The notes under the pieces are model-generated. The model searched no databases and had not been told where the DNA came from. It saw only the letters and a list, made by a program, of their open reading frames with translations. From contig NZ_JBGUAZ010000001.1 of NCBI RefSeq assembly GCF_041821085.1, positions 1-64,000 of the forward strand: a DNA stretch of 64,000 nt. Direction: 5' to 3'. Both the position numbers and the translations under genes were made by a program. Source of the DNA: Natrinema sp. HArc-T2 (GTDB lineage: Archaea; Halobacteriota; Halobacteria; Halobacteriales; Natrialbaceae). Position 1 is the stretch's first letter, and each line of letters opens with the position of its first letter. This document shows, one piece after another, positions 42,371 through 51,682 of this stretch.

Positions 42371-43132
42371 TCAGTTGTCCATCACGACCTCGAGGTCGAA
42401 CGGCGCGTCGGCAGGGGCCGATTTGGGCTCGAGGTAGCCGACCGCGAAGGCAGTGTAGACGTTTCCGGCCTCGGGTGCCACGTCGAAGGTCGCAACCACG
42501 TCGCCGTCGTTGGTTTCGGTCGCTGGTCGGATCTCGAGGGTGTAGTCGCCGCCTGGCACCTCGGTCGTCGCCACGTCGCCGAAGGCCGCGTCTTCGAATA
42601 GGACCGTCTCGCCGTCGCCGACTGTGACGTCGACAGCGGGTGCGTCCGGCGAGGCATGCACGAGGCGGACACGTGCGTTGTCACCCGGGTCACTGATGTC
42701 GTCCTCGAGAACTGCCGGTGCAAAGGGCTGATTCGTCTCGCTCAGTTCGCCAAGCGCCGCGATGGTGAACTCGCCCTCGGGAATCTCGAGGTCGTCCTCG
42801 AACACGACCGTGTCGGGATCGCCCGCAGCCGTAATCATTACCGTGTAGGTGCCCGGCGCGAGTTCGAGGTAGTCGCTGACGGCCCGGTAGGGGACGTCCT
42901 CGAGGACCGTGTCGCCGTCGACGTAGACATCGACGTTCGGTGCATCCGGCGAGAGGTGAGCAACGCGGACGTTCGCCATGGCCTCGTCGCTTCCGCCGTC
43001 GTCACTCGTTTCGTTCTCCGATCCGCCATCGCTCATCTCGTCTCCACTCCCGCCCATACAGCCGGCGAGGGCGATCCCGCCAGCAGTTCCGATCAGTGTC
43101 AGTGCGCGTCGGCGCGTGTGGCTTTGTGCCAT
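42371..43132 (-). CDS. DUF4397 twin-arginine lipoprotein
   Basis: A 253-residue exported lipoprotein. It has a twin-arginine-like signal (TRRRALTLIGTAGG, residues 6-19) and lipobox LAGC with Cys25, then an Asp/Ser/Gly linker and two DUF4397 repeats (VRVAHLSPDAPNVDVYVDGDTVLEDVPY and VRLVHASPDAPAVDVTVGDGETVLFED). The domain is beta-rich and surface-exposed; the function is unknown. The start at 43132 gives MAQSHTRRRA. Confidence 0.9.
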   Translation of the reverse strand: MAQSHTRRRALTLIGTAGGIALAGCMGGSGDEMSDGGSENETSDDGGSDEAMANVRVAHLSPDAPNVDVYVDGDTVLEDVPYRAVSDYLELAPGTYTVMITAAGDPDTVVFEDDLEIPEGEFTIAALGELSETNQPFAPAVLEDDISDPGDNARVRLVHASPDAPAVDVTVGDGETVLFEDAAFGDVATTEVPGGDYTLEIRPATETNDGDVVATFDVAPEAGNVYTAFAVGYLEPKSAPADAPFDLEVVMDN

Positions 43133-43252
43133 ACATCCGGGTACTTGATGGGTAGGAAAGACGAAAATCCCTAACAACGTAGGGGTATTCCAACAGGAAG
43201 TAATAACTCACCAATCGATTGATGATCGGACGCGACCGCCTCGAGCGATCCA
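43133..43252 (-). promoter_or_regulatory. Upstream region of DUF4397 gene
   Basis: AT-richer stretch just upstream of the lipoprotein start, likely its promoter (AGTTATTA near 43200-43207 on the minus strand). With the element at 43253-43446 this makes a 318-nt gene-free gap. Confidence 0.35.
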
Positions 43253-43446
43253 TGGCCGAGAGGACGGCTCTCGCGTTGCTCGAGCCGTCCGACCCGGGGA
43301 AGGGCAGGTGGCTACCCAATTCCGACCGCGAGCGACCAACGGGAGCGAGCGGGCCGACGACCGACCCGTAGGGGAGGGAGGAGTGCTTTTGATCGACCTT
43401 TTGTCGAGCGAACGAGCAGCGCGAGTGAGCGCAGCGCAAAAGGTCG
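43253..43446 (-). repeat. Structured gene-end element, copy 2
   Basis: Matches the element at 35791-36067 from TGGCCGAGAG to GTGCTTTTGATCGACC. It carries the hairpin GGACGGCTC/GAGCCGTCC (43262-43290). It then has a 10-bp inverted repeat CGACCTTTTG / CAAAAGGTCG (about 43394-43446) enclosing GC-rich short repeats. It ends four bases from the stop of the geranylgeranyl reductase gene. Strand is given relative to that gene. Confidence 0.75.
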
Positions 43447-43450
43447 GTGC

Positions 43451-44854
43451 TCAGTATTTGGGCTCCGCCCCAGTCGTCTCGTAGACCTGTTCCATGATGT
43501 CGTCACGGCGTTGTTGCCAGTGCTCGAGGGCGGCGGGGTGGTGGGGATACCCTTCGTAGAGCTCGAGCAGGTCGTCGGCCCGACGCTTAGTCTGGAAGAG
43601 CGTCCAGATCGTCCCCCAGTGGCCGCGGCTGTTGAGCAGACTCTCCGCGGCGAGTTTCGGGCCGAGACTCGTACTGCCCGAGTACAGCGCCTCCGCGAGT
43701 TTCTCGCCGGGCATCGCGGCGAGTAGCCCCATCAGGTCGTCGACGTCGACGGCAGTCGAGAGGATGTTGTAGACGTCCAACGCGGCGTAGCGTGCGCCGA
43801 AGTGGTCCATGACGCGCTCGTTGTACTCCCAGAGGGCTTTCTCGCTGACGTCGCCGGTCTCGAGTGCCTCTATTGCGGCTTCGCCGGCGTACTTGCCGCC
43901 GTAGGCGGCCCCGGCGATGCCGCCGCCGGTGGTGGGGTTGACGTGGCCGGCGGCGTCGCCAATGGCCATGTAGCCCGGATGCACCGCGGAGTCGTAGGGC
44001 CGTCGGGTTGGGAGGGCTGCGCCGAGTTTGTCCTCGACTTCGGCACCGCGGAACTCGGGACGGGTCTCGAGGTCGTGTTTGAGGTCGTCGACGAGTTTCA
44101 TCGGCTCTTCGGTCATCTGGAAGCCCAGGCCAGCGTTGATCTCCGTCTCGGTGCGCGGGAAATACCAGAGATAGCCCGCAGCGCGTTCGGTCGGCTTGAA
44201 GACGAGTGCGTCGTCCCACTCGACGGGCTCGTCGACGTGGACGATCTCGCGGTAGGCAGAGCAGAAGTGGGTGTAGTTGACGTTCGTATCGAACGTGGAG
44301 GTCGAAAAGTCGACGTGGTCCTGGAGGACGGACAGCGAGCCCGCGGCATCGATGACGATGTCGGCCTCGTAGGTGACCGGGTCACCCGTCCGGATCGCTT
44401 CGACGCCGGTAACGCGACCGTCGTCGTCCTGGAGGACGCTTTTGACGACGGTGTCGTAGTGAAAGTCGACGCCGGCGTCGCCAGCGCCGTCGATGATCCG
44501 GCGACCGTACTCCCAGCGGTCGATGACAGCCAGTTCACCGGGAATCGGGATCTCGAGGACGGTATCCTCCTGTGGGATCTCGAAGCGACCGTGATCGACG
44601 CCCGTATTTGTGAAGGCGGGCTCGAGTTTCGACTTCGGGATCGCCTCGGGGAAACTGTCGGCGCCCTTCAGCGCGTCGCCGCAGGCGATGTGGCCCGCTT
44701 CCGTCTCGGACTTTCGCTCGAGGATGACGACGTCGTACCCTTCCCGTGCGATGGTCGCTGCGGCATAGCACCCTGCGGTTCCGGCTCCGACGACGACCAC
44801 GTCCGGCGACTGCGTCTTCGGCGTCGTGGCTGCCGACTGCTCCTGCGTACTCAT
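43451..44854 (-). CDS. Geranylgeranyl reductase family protein
   Basis: A 467-residue flavoprotein. The FAD loop VVVGAGTAGCYAA is near residues 21-33, IACGDALKGADSFP near 57, and the second FAD motif GYMAIGDAAGHVNPTTGGGIAGA in the C-terminal half. It reduces double bonds of geranylgeranyl chains in archaeal phospholipids. The start at 44854 gives MSTQEQSAATT. The divergent 2Fe-2S ferredoxin gene (158 nt away) is a plausible electron donor. Confidence 0.88.
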   Translation of the reverse strand: MSTQEQSAATTPKTQSPDVVVVGAGTAGCYAAATIAREGYDVVILERKSETEAGHIACGDALKGADSFPEAIPKSKLEPAFTNTGVDHGRFEIPQEDTVLEIPIPGELAVIDRWEYGRRIIDGAGDAGVDFHYDTVVKSVLQDDDGRVTGVEAIRTGDPVTYEADIVIDAAGSLSVLQDHVDFSTSTFDTNVNYTHFCSAYREIVHVDEPVEWDDALVFKPTERAAGYLWYFPRTETEINAGLGFQMTEEPMKLVDDLKHDLETRPEFRGAEVEDKLGAALPTRRPYDSAVHPGYMAIGDAAGHVNPTTGGGIAGAAYGGKYAGEAAIEALETGDVSEKALWEYNERVMDHFGARYAALDVYNILSTAVDVDDLMGLLAAMPGEKLAEALYSGSTSLGPKLAAESLLNSRGHWGTIWTLFQTKRRADDLLELYEGYPHHPAALEHWQQRRDDIMEQVYETTGAEPKY

Positions 44855-45011
44855 ATCAACACTGTGGATGCCGCGGTAAGAAAACGTTTTATCAAGCGGT
44901 TGGCTGCGATTCGTGGTCGATTCGGCGGCGAACCCGCGCGCTGGAATCGGTCGGTTTGCTCCCCTTGCAATGAAATAAAGAGTTTTAGTGAGGTCCGCCG
45001 TACCGGACCGT

Positions 45012-45347
45012 ATGACTGAGTATACGGTCGAGTTCGTCGGGACGGGTGAGACGATCACCTGTACCGACAAAGAGACGATCCTCAGCCGGTGTCTCGAGGA
45101 GGGGATCGCCCAGGAGTACTCCTGCCGGGTGGGGATGTGTCTGGCCTGTTCTGCCGAAATCGTCGAAGGAGAAGTCACCCAGCCCGCGGCCCGTGGCCTG
45201 ACCGAAGAAGAGGCCGAACGCTACGCGCTGACCTGCATGGCGCGCCCACAGTCGGATCTGAAACTCGATCGTGGCAAGTACCCGCCGAGTATCGAGAGCG
45301 ATCTCGAGTCGAACGTCGACGGGACGACGGCACCCGCAGACGACTGA
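45012..45347 (+). CDS. fdx: Plant-type 2Fe-2S ferredoxin
   Basis: A 111-residue ferredoxin. The cluster ligands are Cys38, Cys43, Cys46 and Cys75 (CRVGMCLAC and ALTCMARP). It lacks the long helical insertion of the main haloarchaeal ferredoxin, so it is a second, smaller type. The start at 45012 gives MTEYTVEFVGTG. It is divergent from geranylgeranyl reductase. Its TGA stop is the first three bases of the palindrome at 45345. Confidence 0.92.
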   Translation: MTEYTVEFVGTGETITCTDKETILSRCLEEGIAQEYSCRVGMCLACSAEIVEGEVTQPAARGLTEEEAERYALTCMARPQSDLKLDRGKYPPSIESDLESNVDGTTAPADD

Positions 45348-45429
45348 GACGGACTCCTGTCAGTGGGTGCCGGTGGGACCGCGATCGCCCTGCGGTCCAA
45401 CCGGGACATCGTGACAGCAGACCGTATGA
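45345..45429. repeat. 84-86 bp palindromic element, copy B
   Basis: Begins TGAGACGGACTCCTGTCAGTG, where TGA is the ferredoxin stop, and ends GTGACAGCAGACCGTATGA. The inner stem CCGGTGGGACCGC (45370-45382) pairs with GCGGTCCAACCGG (45392-45404) with one mismatch. Confidence 0.8.
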
Positions 45430-45472
45430 ACGAACCGCGTACGATGTCTGCCAAGCAACACAGACGCCACGT

Positions 45473-45592
45473 AACGTTCAGGCGGGGTTCGATGTCGGGA
45501 AAGAATGGACTGCCAAGGCAGAAGTCGGCTGGCCACAGGCGCCTGAGAGCCGAGAGACGGTGGCGACGGTGACCGTGACGGACACGGAATAG
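45473..45592 (+). pseudogene. Possible C-terminal gene remnant
   Basis: A frame of 39 codons with a stop at 45590-45592 reads like the end of a soluble protein (AGFDVGKEWTAKAEVGWP, ETVATVTVTDTE) but has no start codon; the element at 45345 lies upstream. The codon use fits coding sequence. It may be the tail of a lost gene. The evidence is weak. Confidence 0.3.
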
Positions 45593-45632
45593 TCGGAATT
45601 GCGCGGTACAGCCACGCCGCCGGCTCCGCGGC

Positions 45633-46799
45633 TTACTCGACGAAGTCGATGTCGTCGCCGCCCGCGGGTTCGGGCTGGACGGCAGCCTCGCCGTCGGGCC
45701 GGCCGTAGATCTGTGGTGATTCGACGCCCGTGACGACGATCATCGTCCGCATACTGCCCTCGAGGCTCTCGTCGATCGAGGTTCCCCAGATGATGCGGGC
45801 GTCGGGGTCGATTCGGTCGTAGATCTCTTCGACGACGCCTTCAGCTTCCTCGATCGCCATGTCGTTGCCGCCGGTGACGTTGACGAGTGCGGAACTCGCA
45901 CCGGAGATGTCGACGTCCAAAAGCGGCGAGCGCAGCGCGGTCTTGACCGAGTCCTCGGCTTTGGCCTCGGAGTCTGCTTCGCCGAGGCCGATCATGGCGA
46001 CGCCGCCACGTTCCATAACGGTGCGAACGTCGGCGAAGTCCAGATTGACGAGGCCGGGTTTCGTGATGAGTTCAGTGATCCCCTTGACGGAGCGCATGAG
46101 CACCTCGTCGCTGACTTTGAACGCCTGTCGGACGGGGAGTTTGCCGACCGAATCGAGCAGGCGGTCGTTGGGGACGACGATGACAGTGTCGGAGACGTCA
46201 CGCAGGCGCTCGAGGCCGGCCTCTGCGTTCGTTCGCCGAACCTCACCTTCTGCGGTAAAGGGCGTCGTGACGATCGAGATCGTCAGCGCGCCGGCTTCGC
46301 GGGCGGCCTTGGCGACGACGGGCGCAGAGCCAGTGCCGGTTCCACCACCGAGGCCGGCCGTGACGAAGACCATATCGGAGCCGTCGATGGCGTCGTAGAT
46401 GTCCTGCTGGCTCTCGAGGGCGGCTTCCTCGCCGACCTGTGGGAGCGAACCGGCCCCGCGGCCGCCGGTTTTCTCCTCGCCCATCAGGATCTTAGTGTCG
46501 GCCTCGATCTCGACCAAGTGCTGGACGTCGGTGTTGGCGGCGACGAGTTTCGCGCCGTGGATCCCCTCCTCGTGCATGCGGTTGACGGTGTTGCCGCCGG
46601 CACCGCCACAGCCGACGACGGTGATGTCGGTCTGGAGGTCCTGCAAGACATCTTCCAGTTCGTCGTCGGTCATCGTCCCGGTCTGTCGGCCGTCCGACGT
46701 GCCGCCGCCCGATGACTGCCCGTCCTGGGGCGCGTCGTCGGGGTCCGTGGCCGCCCCGTCTTCGGCCTCGTCGATTGCGTCGTCGATAAGAGAGTCCAT
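45633..46799 (-). CDS. ftsZ1: Cell division protein FtsZ1
   Basis: A 388-residue FtsZ. The acidic N-terminal extension (residues 1-57) and [18 protein letters not shown] are typical of archaeal FtsZ1. The GTPase signature is GGGTGTG (residues 151-157); the T7 loop region is [10 protein letters not shown] (near 252). The C-terminus ends GGDDIDFVE. It polymerises into the division ring scaffold with FtsZ2. It lies next to dtdA, which follows upstream on the same strand. Confidence 0.95.
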   Translation of the reverse strand: MDSLIDDAIDEAEDGAATDPDDAPQDGQSSGGGTSDGRQTGTMTDDELEDVLQDLQTDITVVGCGGAGGNTVNRMHEEGIHGAKLVAANTDVQHLVEIEADTKILMGEEKTGGRGAGSLPQVGEEAALESQQDIYDAIDGSDMVFVTAGLGGGTGTGSAPVVAKAAREAGALTISIVTTPFTAEGEVRRTNAEAGLERLRDVSDTVIVVPNDRLLDSVGKLPVRQAFKVSDEVLMRSVKGITELITKPGLVNLDFADVRTVMERGGVAMIGLGEADSEAKAEDSVKTALRSPLLDVDISGASSALVNVTGGNDMAIEEAEGVVEEIYDRIDPDARIIWGTSIDESLEGSMRTMIVVTGVESPQIYGRPDGEAAVQPEPAGGDDIDFVE

Positions 46800-46824
46800 T
46801 CTTGGCCCTGTCTAAACGATGGAG

Positions 46825-46832
46825 CATAATTA
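46825..46832 (-). promoter_or_regulatory. TATA-like box of ftsZ1
   Basis: TAATTATG on the minus strand, centred about 29 nt before the ftsZ1 start at 46799. Confidence 0.5.
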
Positions 46833-46957
46833 CCTTTCCCCTACACGTCAGCCGACTGTCTGACACGTTAGGATGATCGTACGTCTATCACTCCGTGAAC
46901 GTCGAATCCGCTAGCAGTGCTCGAGTAATAACGTCTTACTGTCGGTTAACGGTCCAG

Positions 46958-48316
46958 TCAGATCTGAAACCGGCGCGTTCGCTCGCTTCGAACTCTCTCG
47001 GGACTGACCGTTTCCCCGTCGACGGTCACGGATTCGCCGTCGGCGAGCGCGCCGAACTTCGGCCCTTCGGGAACGCCGGCTTCGCGTGCCAGTTGTGGAT
47101 CGAAGGCCGTCTCCTCGGCGACGACGGCGTCGGCTTCGAGCCACACGGCGTCGTATTTCTCCGCGAGAACGTCGGCTAGACCCGCGGTGATCGTCTCACG
47201 TGGCTTCGCCGAGGCCGAGTCGCTGGCTGCAGCGGTGTCGGGATCCGGAACGGCCACCTGTGACCCGACGCGGCTTCCGCCGTTTTCGGTGGTGAACGCG
47301 ACAGTGTTCGCTTCGACGATCTCACGGACGCGATCGGGATCGATCCCCTGAGCGACGCTGACGAGGTCGGTCGGCAGGTCGACGACGGTAACCGATTCCG
47401 CGAACTGATCGCCGAAGCGAACCCCGTCATCGACGGCACCTAGCTCGGCTTCGACCGCATCGACGAGTGCGAGCGGGCGGTCGTCGACCTCGCGGAGCCA
47501 CGTCTCACTGACGATCCGGCAGTCAAGATCCTCGAGCGTCTCCTCGAGCACCGGCCAGTCGCCATCGAGCAGCGCGATCTCGGCCCCGCTGGCGTCGAAC
47601 GCACGCTCGAGGGCGTCCCGGTGAGCCGTCGGATGGCCCATCGCCTCGAGCGCCCAGTCGGCTGCGACGTGGCCGACCGCCCATGCGGTCTCGCGGACGA
47701 CTCGTCCGAACCGGGGGGCGTAGTGGTTGCCGCCGAAGCCGACGAGCTGTCTGTCACGATGTGGCGCAACGTTTCGCAACTCGAGGATGGCGCAGGCGAC
47801 GGCGTCGGCACCGGCGGGGTCGTCCCACTGCTCGTCGTCGCTGCCCAGTTCCGCAAAGAGCGACGGACAGCCCACCTCGGAGGGGCCGTGGTGGGTACAC
47901 TCCATGCCCACGTCGTACTCGGCGGGTGCGTACTCCTCGAAGGCCGCGAGCAACTCGGCCAGGGCGTTCGGCGCGGCGTCGGCCAGCGCGTCGGGCTCGC
48001 CGCCGAACTCGGCCGGGCCGAAGTTGCCCGTGAAGTGGCCGGTCAGCAGCGGACCGGTATCCCCCGAGTGTCGCGAAGCGAAGACGAGCAGGTCAGGATC
48101 GCAGTCGAAGGCGTCGGCGGGCCGCTTGAGGTCGATATGTAACGCGTCGAACGACCGCAAGACGGCCCCATCGGTCCGGTAGTAGGTGCCGCCGCCGTCG
48201 GCTGCCGGTCGGCTGTCGTCGGTTCGCTGGGTCCAGTCGGCGCGCTCGCGGAGTCGGTCACAGATGTGCTCCGAGGCGCGGTCGGCGTGGCTTTCGACGA
48301 TCGCGAGCGTGGTCAT
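46958..48316 (-). CDS. dtdA: D-aminoacyl-tRNA deacylase (GEK1/DtdA type)
   Basis: A 452-residue protein. The N-terminal 270 residues are the DtdA domain: LLTGHFTGNFGPAEFGG, YDVGMECTHHGPSEVGCPSLFAELGS (metal-binding Cys/His, near residue 140) and VGFGGNHYAPRFGRV. About 180 more residues form an extension with EANTVAFTTENGGSRVGSQ. The minimal archaeal enzyme is about 270 residues, so the extension is notable. It frees tRNA from D-amino acids. It is 158 nt upstream of ftsZ1 on the same strand. Confidence 0.88.
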   Translation of the reverse strand: MTTLAIVESHADRASEHICDRLRERADWTQRTDDSRPAADGGGTYYRTDGAVLRSFDALHIDLKRPADAFDCDPDLLVFASRHSGDTGPLLTGHFTGNFGPAEFGGEPDALADAAPNALAELLAAFEEYAPAEYDVGMECTHHGPSEVGCPSLFAELGSDDEQWDDPAGADAVACAILELRNVAPHRDRQLVGFGGNHYAPRFGRVVRETAWAVGHVAADWALEAMGHPTAHRDALERAFDASGAEIALLDGDWPVLEETLEDLDCRIVSETWLREVDDRPLALVDAVEAELGAVDDGVRFGDQFAESVTVVDLPTDLVSVAQGIDPDRVREIVEANTVAFTTENGGSRVGSQVAVPDPDTAAASDSASAKPRETITAGLADVLAEKYDAVWLEADAVVAEETAFDPQLAREAGVPEGPKFGALADGESVTVDGETVSPERVRSERTRRFQI

Positions 48317-48431
48317 ATCTGTGCTCGTGAGTTGTCGGCGTTAACGTCGCCGGTTTCCAGCTGGAGGTGACGGCGGCCCGCAACTTTTCATGTGTGTGGA
48401 TACCATACACTGAATGTGGACTAGTTGACCA

Positions 48432-50465
48432 ATGAGCAATGACGCGTCGGATCGAACTGTCACGTCCGGGGGGCAGTCGTTCGAGTTCGACCTCGAGATC
48501 AGCGAGTTGAGCGCACTCGTCAGCGGTTGTGCCATCGCGCTGTTCGATGCTGACGGCTGCGTTACCGCGTGGAACGCGGGTGCACGCCGGCTCACCGGCT
48601 ACGACGCGGAGACGATCGTCGGCGAACACTACCAGTCTCTCTTTCCAACCGACGCCCGCGACGCCGGTCGCCCGGATCGGTTACTCGAGCGAACACGAGC
48701 CGAGGGAACCGTCGAAGCCGACGGTTGGCGGCTCGGAGACGGCGGCAGTCGGCTGTGGGTCTGTGAGTCCATCGCCACGATCCATGCGGACGGCAGTGTC
48801 GGCGTTCCCGTCGAGTCTACAGCCGACTTAGACGGGTATCTCTGGGTCGTCCGCAATCGTACCGACGACCACGAGCGCGAACGCGAACTCTGCGAGGAGA
48901 AGGCGTTCACCGAAAGCGTGCTCAAAGCACAGCCGGATCTCCTCTATGCCTACGACACCGAGGGGGAGCTGATCCAGTGGAACGACCAGTTCGAACGCGT
49001 GACCGGCTACGACCCGGCGACGACCGGTGACATCGATCCGCTGACGTTCATCGCGCCCGAAGACCGCGATCTCCTCGGAAAGGCCATCGAGCGCATCCTC
49101 GAGGACGGCGAACGCATCACCGCCGAGGGCCGGGTTCTCACGACCGACGACGACCGACTCCCCTACGAGTTCAACAGCGCCAGGATCGTCGACGACGGCG
49201 ACGTGCTCGGCTTTACCGGCATCGGTCGCGATATCTCAGCGCGCAAAACTCGCGAGCGCGAACTCGAGCGCCTCGAACGGCTCAACGCGGCGATTCGGGC
49301 GATCGACGACACGATGGTCACGGCGGACTCCCGCGACGAGATCGAAGCTGCGATCGTCGAAACGTTCGCCGCCGACGACGCCTACCGATTCGGCGTCATC
49401 GGTCGGGCTCGAGGTGTCGCGACCGGAGAGGGGTACTCGTGGGAGCCGACTGCCTGGTCCGGAATCGACGCGACCGCCGCTGCTGTGTGCTCGTCGTTCG
49501 TCGCGCCACCGACCGACGCCGACGGCGAGTCGGCACTCGAAACGCGAACTGTACAGCGGTATCGGTCCCTCCGCGAAAGCCCGATCGAGCAGTGGCGACG
49601 CCACGCTCGCGAGCACGACTACGGCTCGATTGCTGTCGTCCCCATTTCCGCGAGCAGCACGCCACTCGGGGCACTCGTGATCGGCACGGACGAGCCGTCG
49701 GCGTTTGCCGATCGCGAGCAGCAAGTGCTCCAGGAGTTCGGTGGGACGGTCGGACACGCCATCAACGCGATGGCGGTCCGTCGGCTGCTCTATCAGGACA
49801 CCGTCGTCGAACTCGAGTTCGAGTCGACCGACCGAGGCGACGCCTGTATTCGGCTCTCCGACGACCTCGGCTGTAAGCTGTCGGTCGACCACGCCTTGCC
49901 GCTGAGCGGCGAAGTGTTTATTTACTATCTGACCGCGTCTGGCGTCGATCCCGATCGCGTTTGCGACCGCGCCCGCGACGACGAGGCGATTACGGACTTC
50001 CGACTCATCGACGCCAGTGACGACGAGAGCTACTGTGAGTGTGTCGTTCGCAACGCGACGATCGCCGAAACTTTCGCCGGTTACGGCGCGCGGCTCCAGT
50101 CGAAAACCGTCCGTGACGGCGTCGCAAGACTAACGGTCCAGACCAGTTCCGATGTGGCGCTCCACGAGTTCGTCGACACGATCACGTCGGCCTATCCCGA
50201 CAGCAGGCTCCGCTCGAAACGAACCGTCGAGCGCCCGGTCAAGACGCGCGGCGACTTTCGGCGTACCGTCGAGTCGCTGCTGACCGACAAACAGCGCATC
50301 GCGCTCGAGGCGGCGTATCACGGCGGCTACTTCGAGTGGCCGACCCGACACAGCAACGCGAGTGAGATCGCTGACCGACTCGGGATCGCTCGCCAGACCT
50401 TCCACCAGCATCTGAGAGTGGCACAGGCGAAGCTGCTCTCGGCGTATTTCGGCGATACAGATTGA
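48432..50465 (+). CDS. Bacterioopsin-activator-type regulator (PAS-PAS-GAF-HTH)
   Basis: A 677-residue haloarchaeal sensor-regulator. PAS 1 lies at about residues 24-140 (GCAIALFDADGCVTAWNAGARRLTGY), PAS 2 at 155-275 (QPDLLYAYDTEGELIQWNDQFERVTGYD), a GAF domain at 285-440, the BAT middle region at 445-600, and the HTH_10 domain at 613-670 (LLTDKQRIALEAAYHGGYFEWPTRHSNASEIADRLGIARQTFHQHLR). It probably responds to redox or small ligands. The TGA stop is the first three bases of the palindrome at 50463. Confidence 0.9.
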   Translation: MSNDASDRTVTSGGQSFEFDLEISELSALVSGCAIALFDADGCVTAWNAGARRLTGYDAETIVGEHYQSLFPTDARDAGRPDRLLERTRAEGTVEADGWRLGDGGSRLWVCESIATIHADGSVGVPVESTADLDGYLWVVRNRTDDHERERELCEEKAFTESVLKAQPDLLYAYDTEGELIQWNDQFERVTGYDPATTGDIDPLTFIAPEDRDLLGKAIERILEDGERITAEGRVLTTDDDRLPYEFNSARIVDDGDVLGFTGIGRDISARKTRERELERLERLNAAIRAIDDTMVTADSRDEIEAAIVETFAADDAYRFGVIGRARGVATGEGYSWEPTAWSGIDATAAAVCSSFVAPPTDADGESALETRTVQRYRSLRESPIEQWRRHAREHDYGSIAVVPISASSTPLGALVIGTDEPSAFADREQQVLQEFGGTVGHAINAMAVRRLLYQDTVVELEFESTDRGDACIRLSDDLGCKLSVDHALPLSGEVFIYYLTASGVDPDRVCDRARDDEAITDFRLIDASDDESYCECVVRNATIAETFAGYGARLQSKTVRDGVARLTVQTSSDVALHEFVDTITSAYPDSRLRSKRTVERPVKTRGDFRRTVESLLTDKQRIALEAAYHGGYFEWPTRHSNASEIADRLGIARQTFHQHLRVAQAKLLSAYFGDTD

Positions 50466-50547
50466 GACCGGCTGCTGTCCTGCTGTCCCGGTGGGACCGT
50501 CGGGCGGTCGCGATCCCATCGGCACCCACTGACAGGTGTCCGTACGA
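50463..50547. repeat. 84-86 bp palindromic element, copy C
   Basis: Begins TGAGACCGGCTGCTGTCC, where TGA is the stop of the regulator gene, and ends CACTGACAGGTGTCCGTACGA. The inner stem GGTGGGACCG pairs with CGATCCCATC with two wobble changes. Its orientation is the same as copies G and H and opposite to A, B and D. Confidence 0.8.
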
Positions 50548-50686
50548 GACTGTCGGTTTTCGCGGAGCAGATGTAACGGTTTACGGTTACGTCCGCACAC
50601 AGGTCCAACCGGTATCTGACTCCCACTCGCCGATACCAGAGCATGCTGGTACACCCCTTTCCCCCGCTGGCTGTCTTTCTCCGGCA

Positions 50687-51682
50687 ATGACTTCGCTCCC
50701 GTCCACCGAACAGACAACCGCGTTGGATGTTCTCACGGAGCCACGACGGCGCTATCTGCTCGCGACACTGCTCGAGTACGAGGCCCCATCCGAAACGGAC
50801 TCCCAGTCGGCGTCGGAGGGAGTCTCGATCGGCGCGCTGGCAACTGCGGTCGCGGGGCTCGAACAGGACGCGGACGCCGCGGTCGTCACCGACGAGCAGT
50901 CCGGTCGCGTTCGCCTCACGCTGGTCCACGCCCACGTCCCGCGACTGGTCGACGCCGGGCTGGTGACCACGCATACCGACGGTGACGCGATGACGGTCGC
51001 CCCCACTGACCATCCGACCCTCGAGGCCGAGTGGGTTCGATCGATTCTCGCCGATCCGACTGGCGAGTCGTTTCCCGCCGACGAAGCGACGCTGAACCGA
51101 ACGCTCGAGGCGCTTCGCAGTTCGCGTCGCCGGACCGTCTGTACTGCCCTCGCGAAGCGGCGCGGGACCGTCCCCGTTTCCGACCTCGCCGCGACGGTCG
51201 CCGCGCGAGAGGCCGACGACGAGACGGGGCCGGTCGCCGTCACAGAGTCAGCGTGTACTGCCGTCGAAACGTCACTCGCCCACGAACATCTGCCGACACT
51301 GTCTGCGGCAGGCCTCGTCGAGTACGACGCGGCGGCGCGAACGGTCGCACTTGCGCTCGACGCACCCCTGTGGCAGGCCGACTGGGTGACCGAGGGGCCG
51401 CTCGCAGCCGTTGCCGAGTTCGTACGCCACCGCGCCGAGCAGAGCGGCGCGGTTGCTGCACCGCACGATTCGGATCGAACGACGGCTGACGCGACGCCAG
51501 CGGACGAGCCGACTGCAGAGGTCGCGCCAACAGAGACAGCGCCCGCACCGACGACGGGATCGTCGGCGACGACCGACGACCGGCTGCTTTGGACGCTGGC
51601 ACGACCGCCTGCTGGCCGATCGTCGTCGCGATCGGATCGGGTCCCGAATACCCCGTCGATCACGGAACGAGAAGAGCGATAA
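50687..51682 (+). CDS. DUF7344-type twin winged-helix regulator
   Basis: A 331-residue protein with two related winged-helix units: LTEPRRRYLLATLLEY ... LTLVHAHVPRLVDAGLV (residues 10-95) and LRSSRRRTVCTALAKRRGTVPVSDLAATVA ... TSLAHEHLPTLSAAGLVEYD (residues 140-215). An Ala/Thr/Pro-rich tail follows. Such proteins are common predicted haloarchaeal regulators. The ATG at 50687 was chosen; the frame is open back through the palindrome. It overlaps the convergent exchanger gene by 23 nt. Confidence 0.75.
   Translation: MTSLPSTEQTTALDVLTEPRRRYLLATLLEYEAPSETDSQSASEGVSIGALATAVAGLEQDADAAVVTDEQSGRVRLTLVHAHVPRLVDAGLVTTHTDGDAMTVAPTDHPTLEAEWVRSILADPTGESFPADEATLNRTLEALRSSRRRTVCTALAKRRGTVPVSDLAATVAAREADDETGPVAVTESACTAVETSLAHEHLPTLSAAGLVEYDAAARTVALALDAPLWQADWVTEGPLAAVAEFVRHRAEQSGAVAAPHDSDRTTADATPADEPTAEVAPTETAPAPTTGSSATTDDRLLWTLARPPAGRSSSRSDRVPNTPSITEREER

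Noticed and set aside
43802-45019. Plus-strand open frame opposite geranylgeranyl reductase
   Set aside because: Mirror frame of a clear FAD enzyme.
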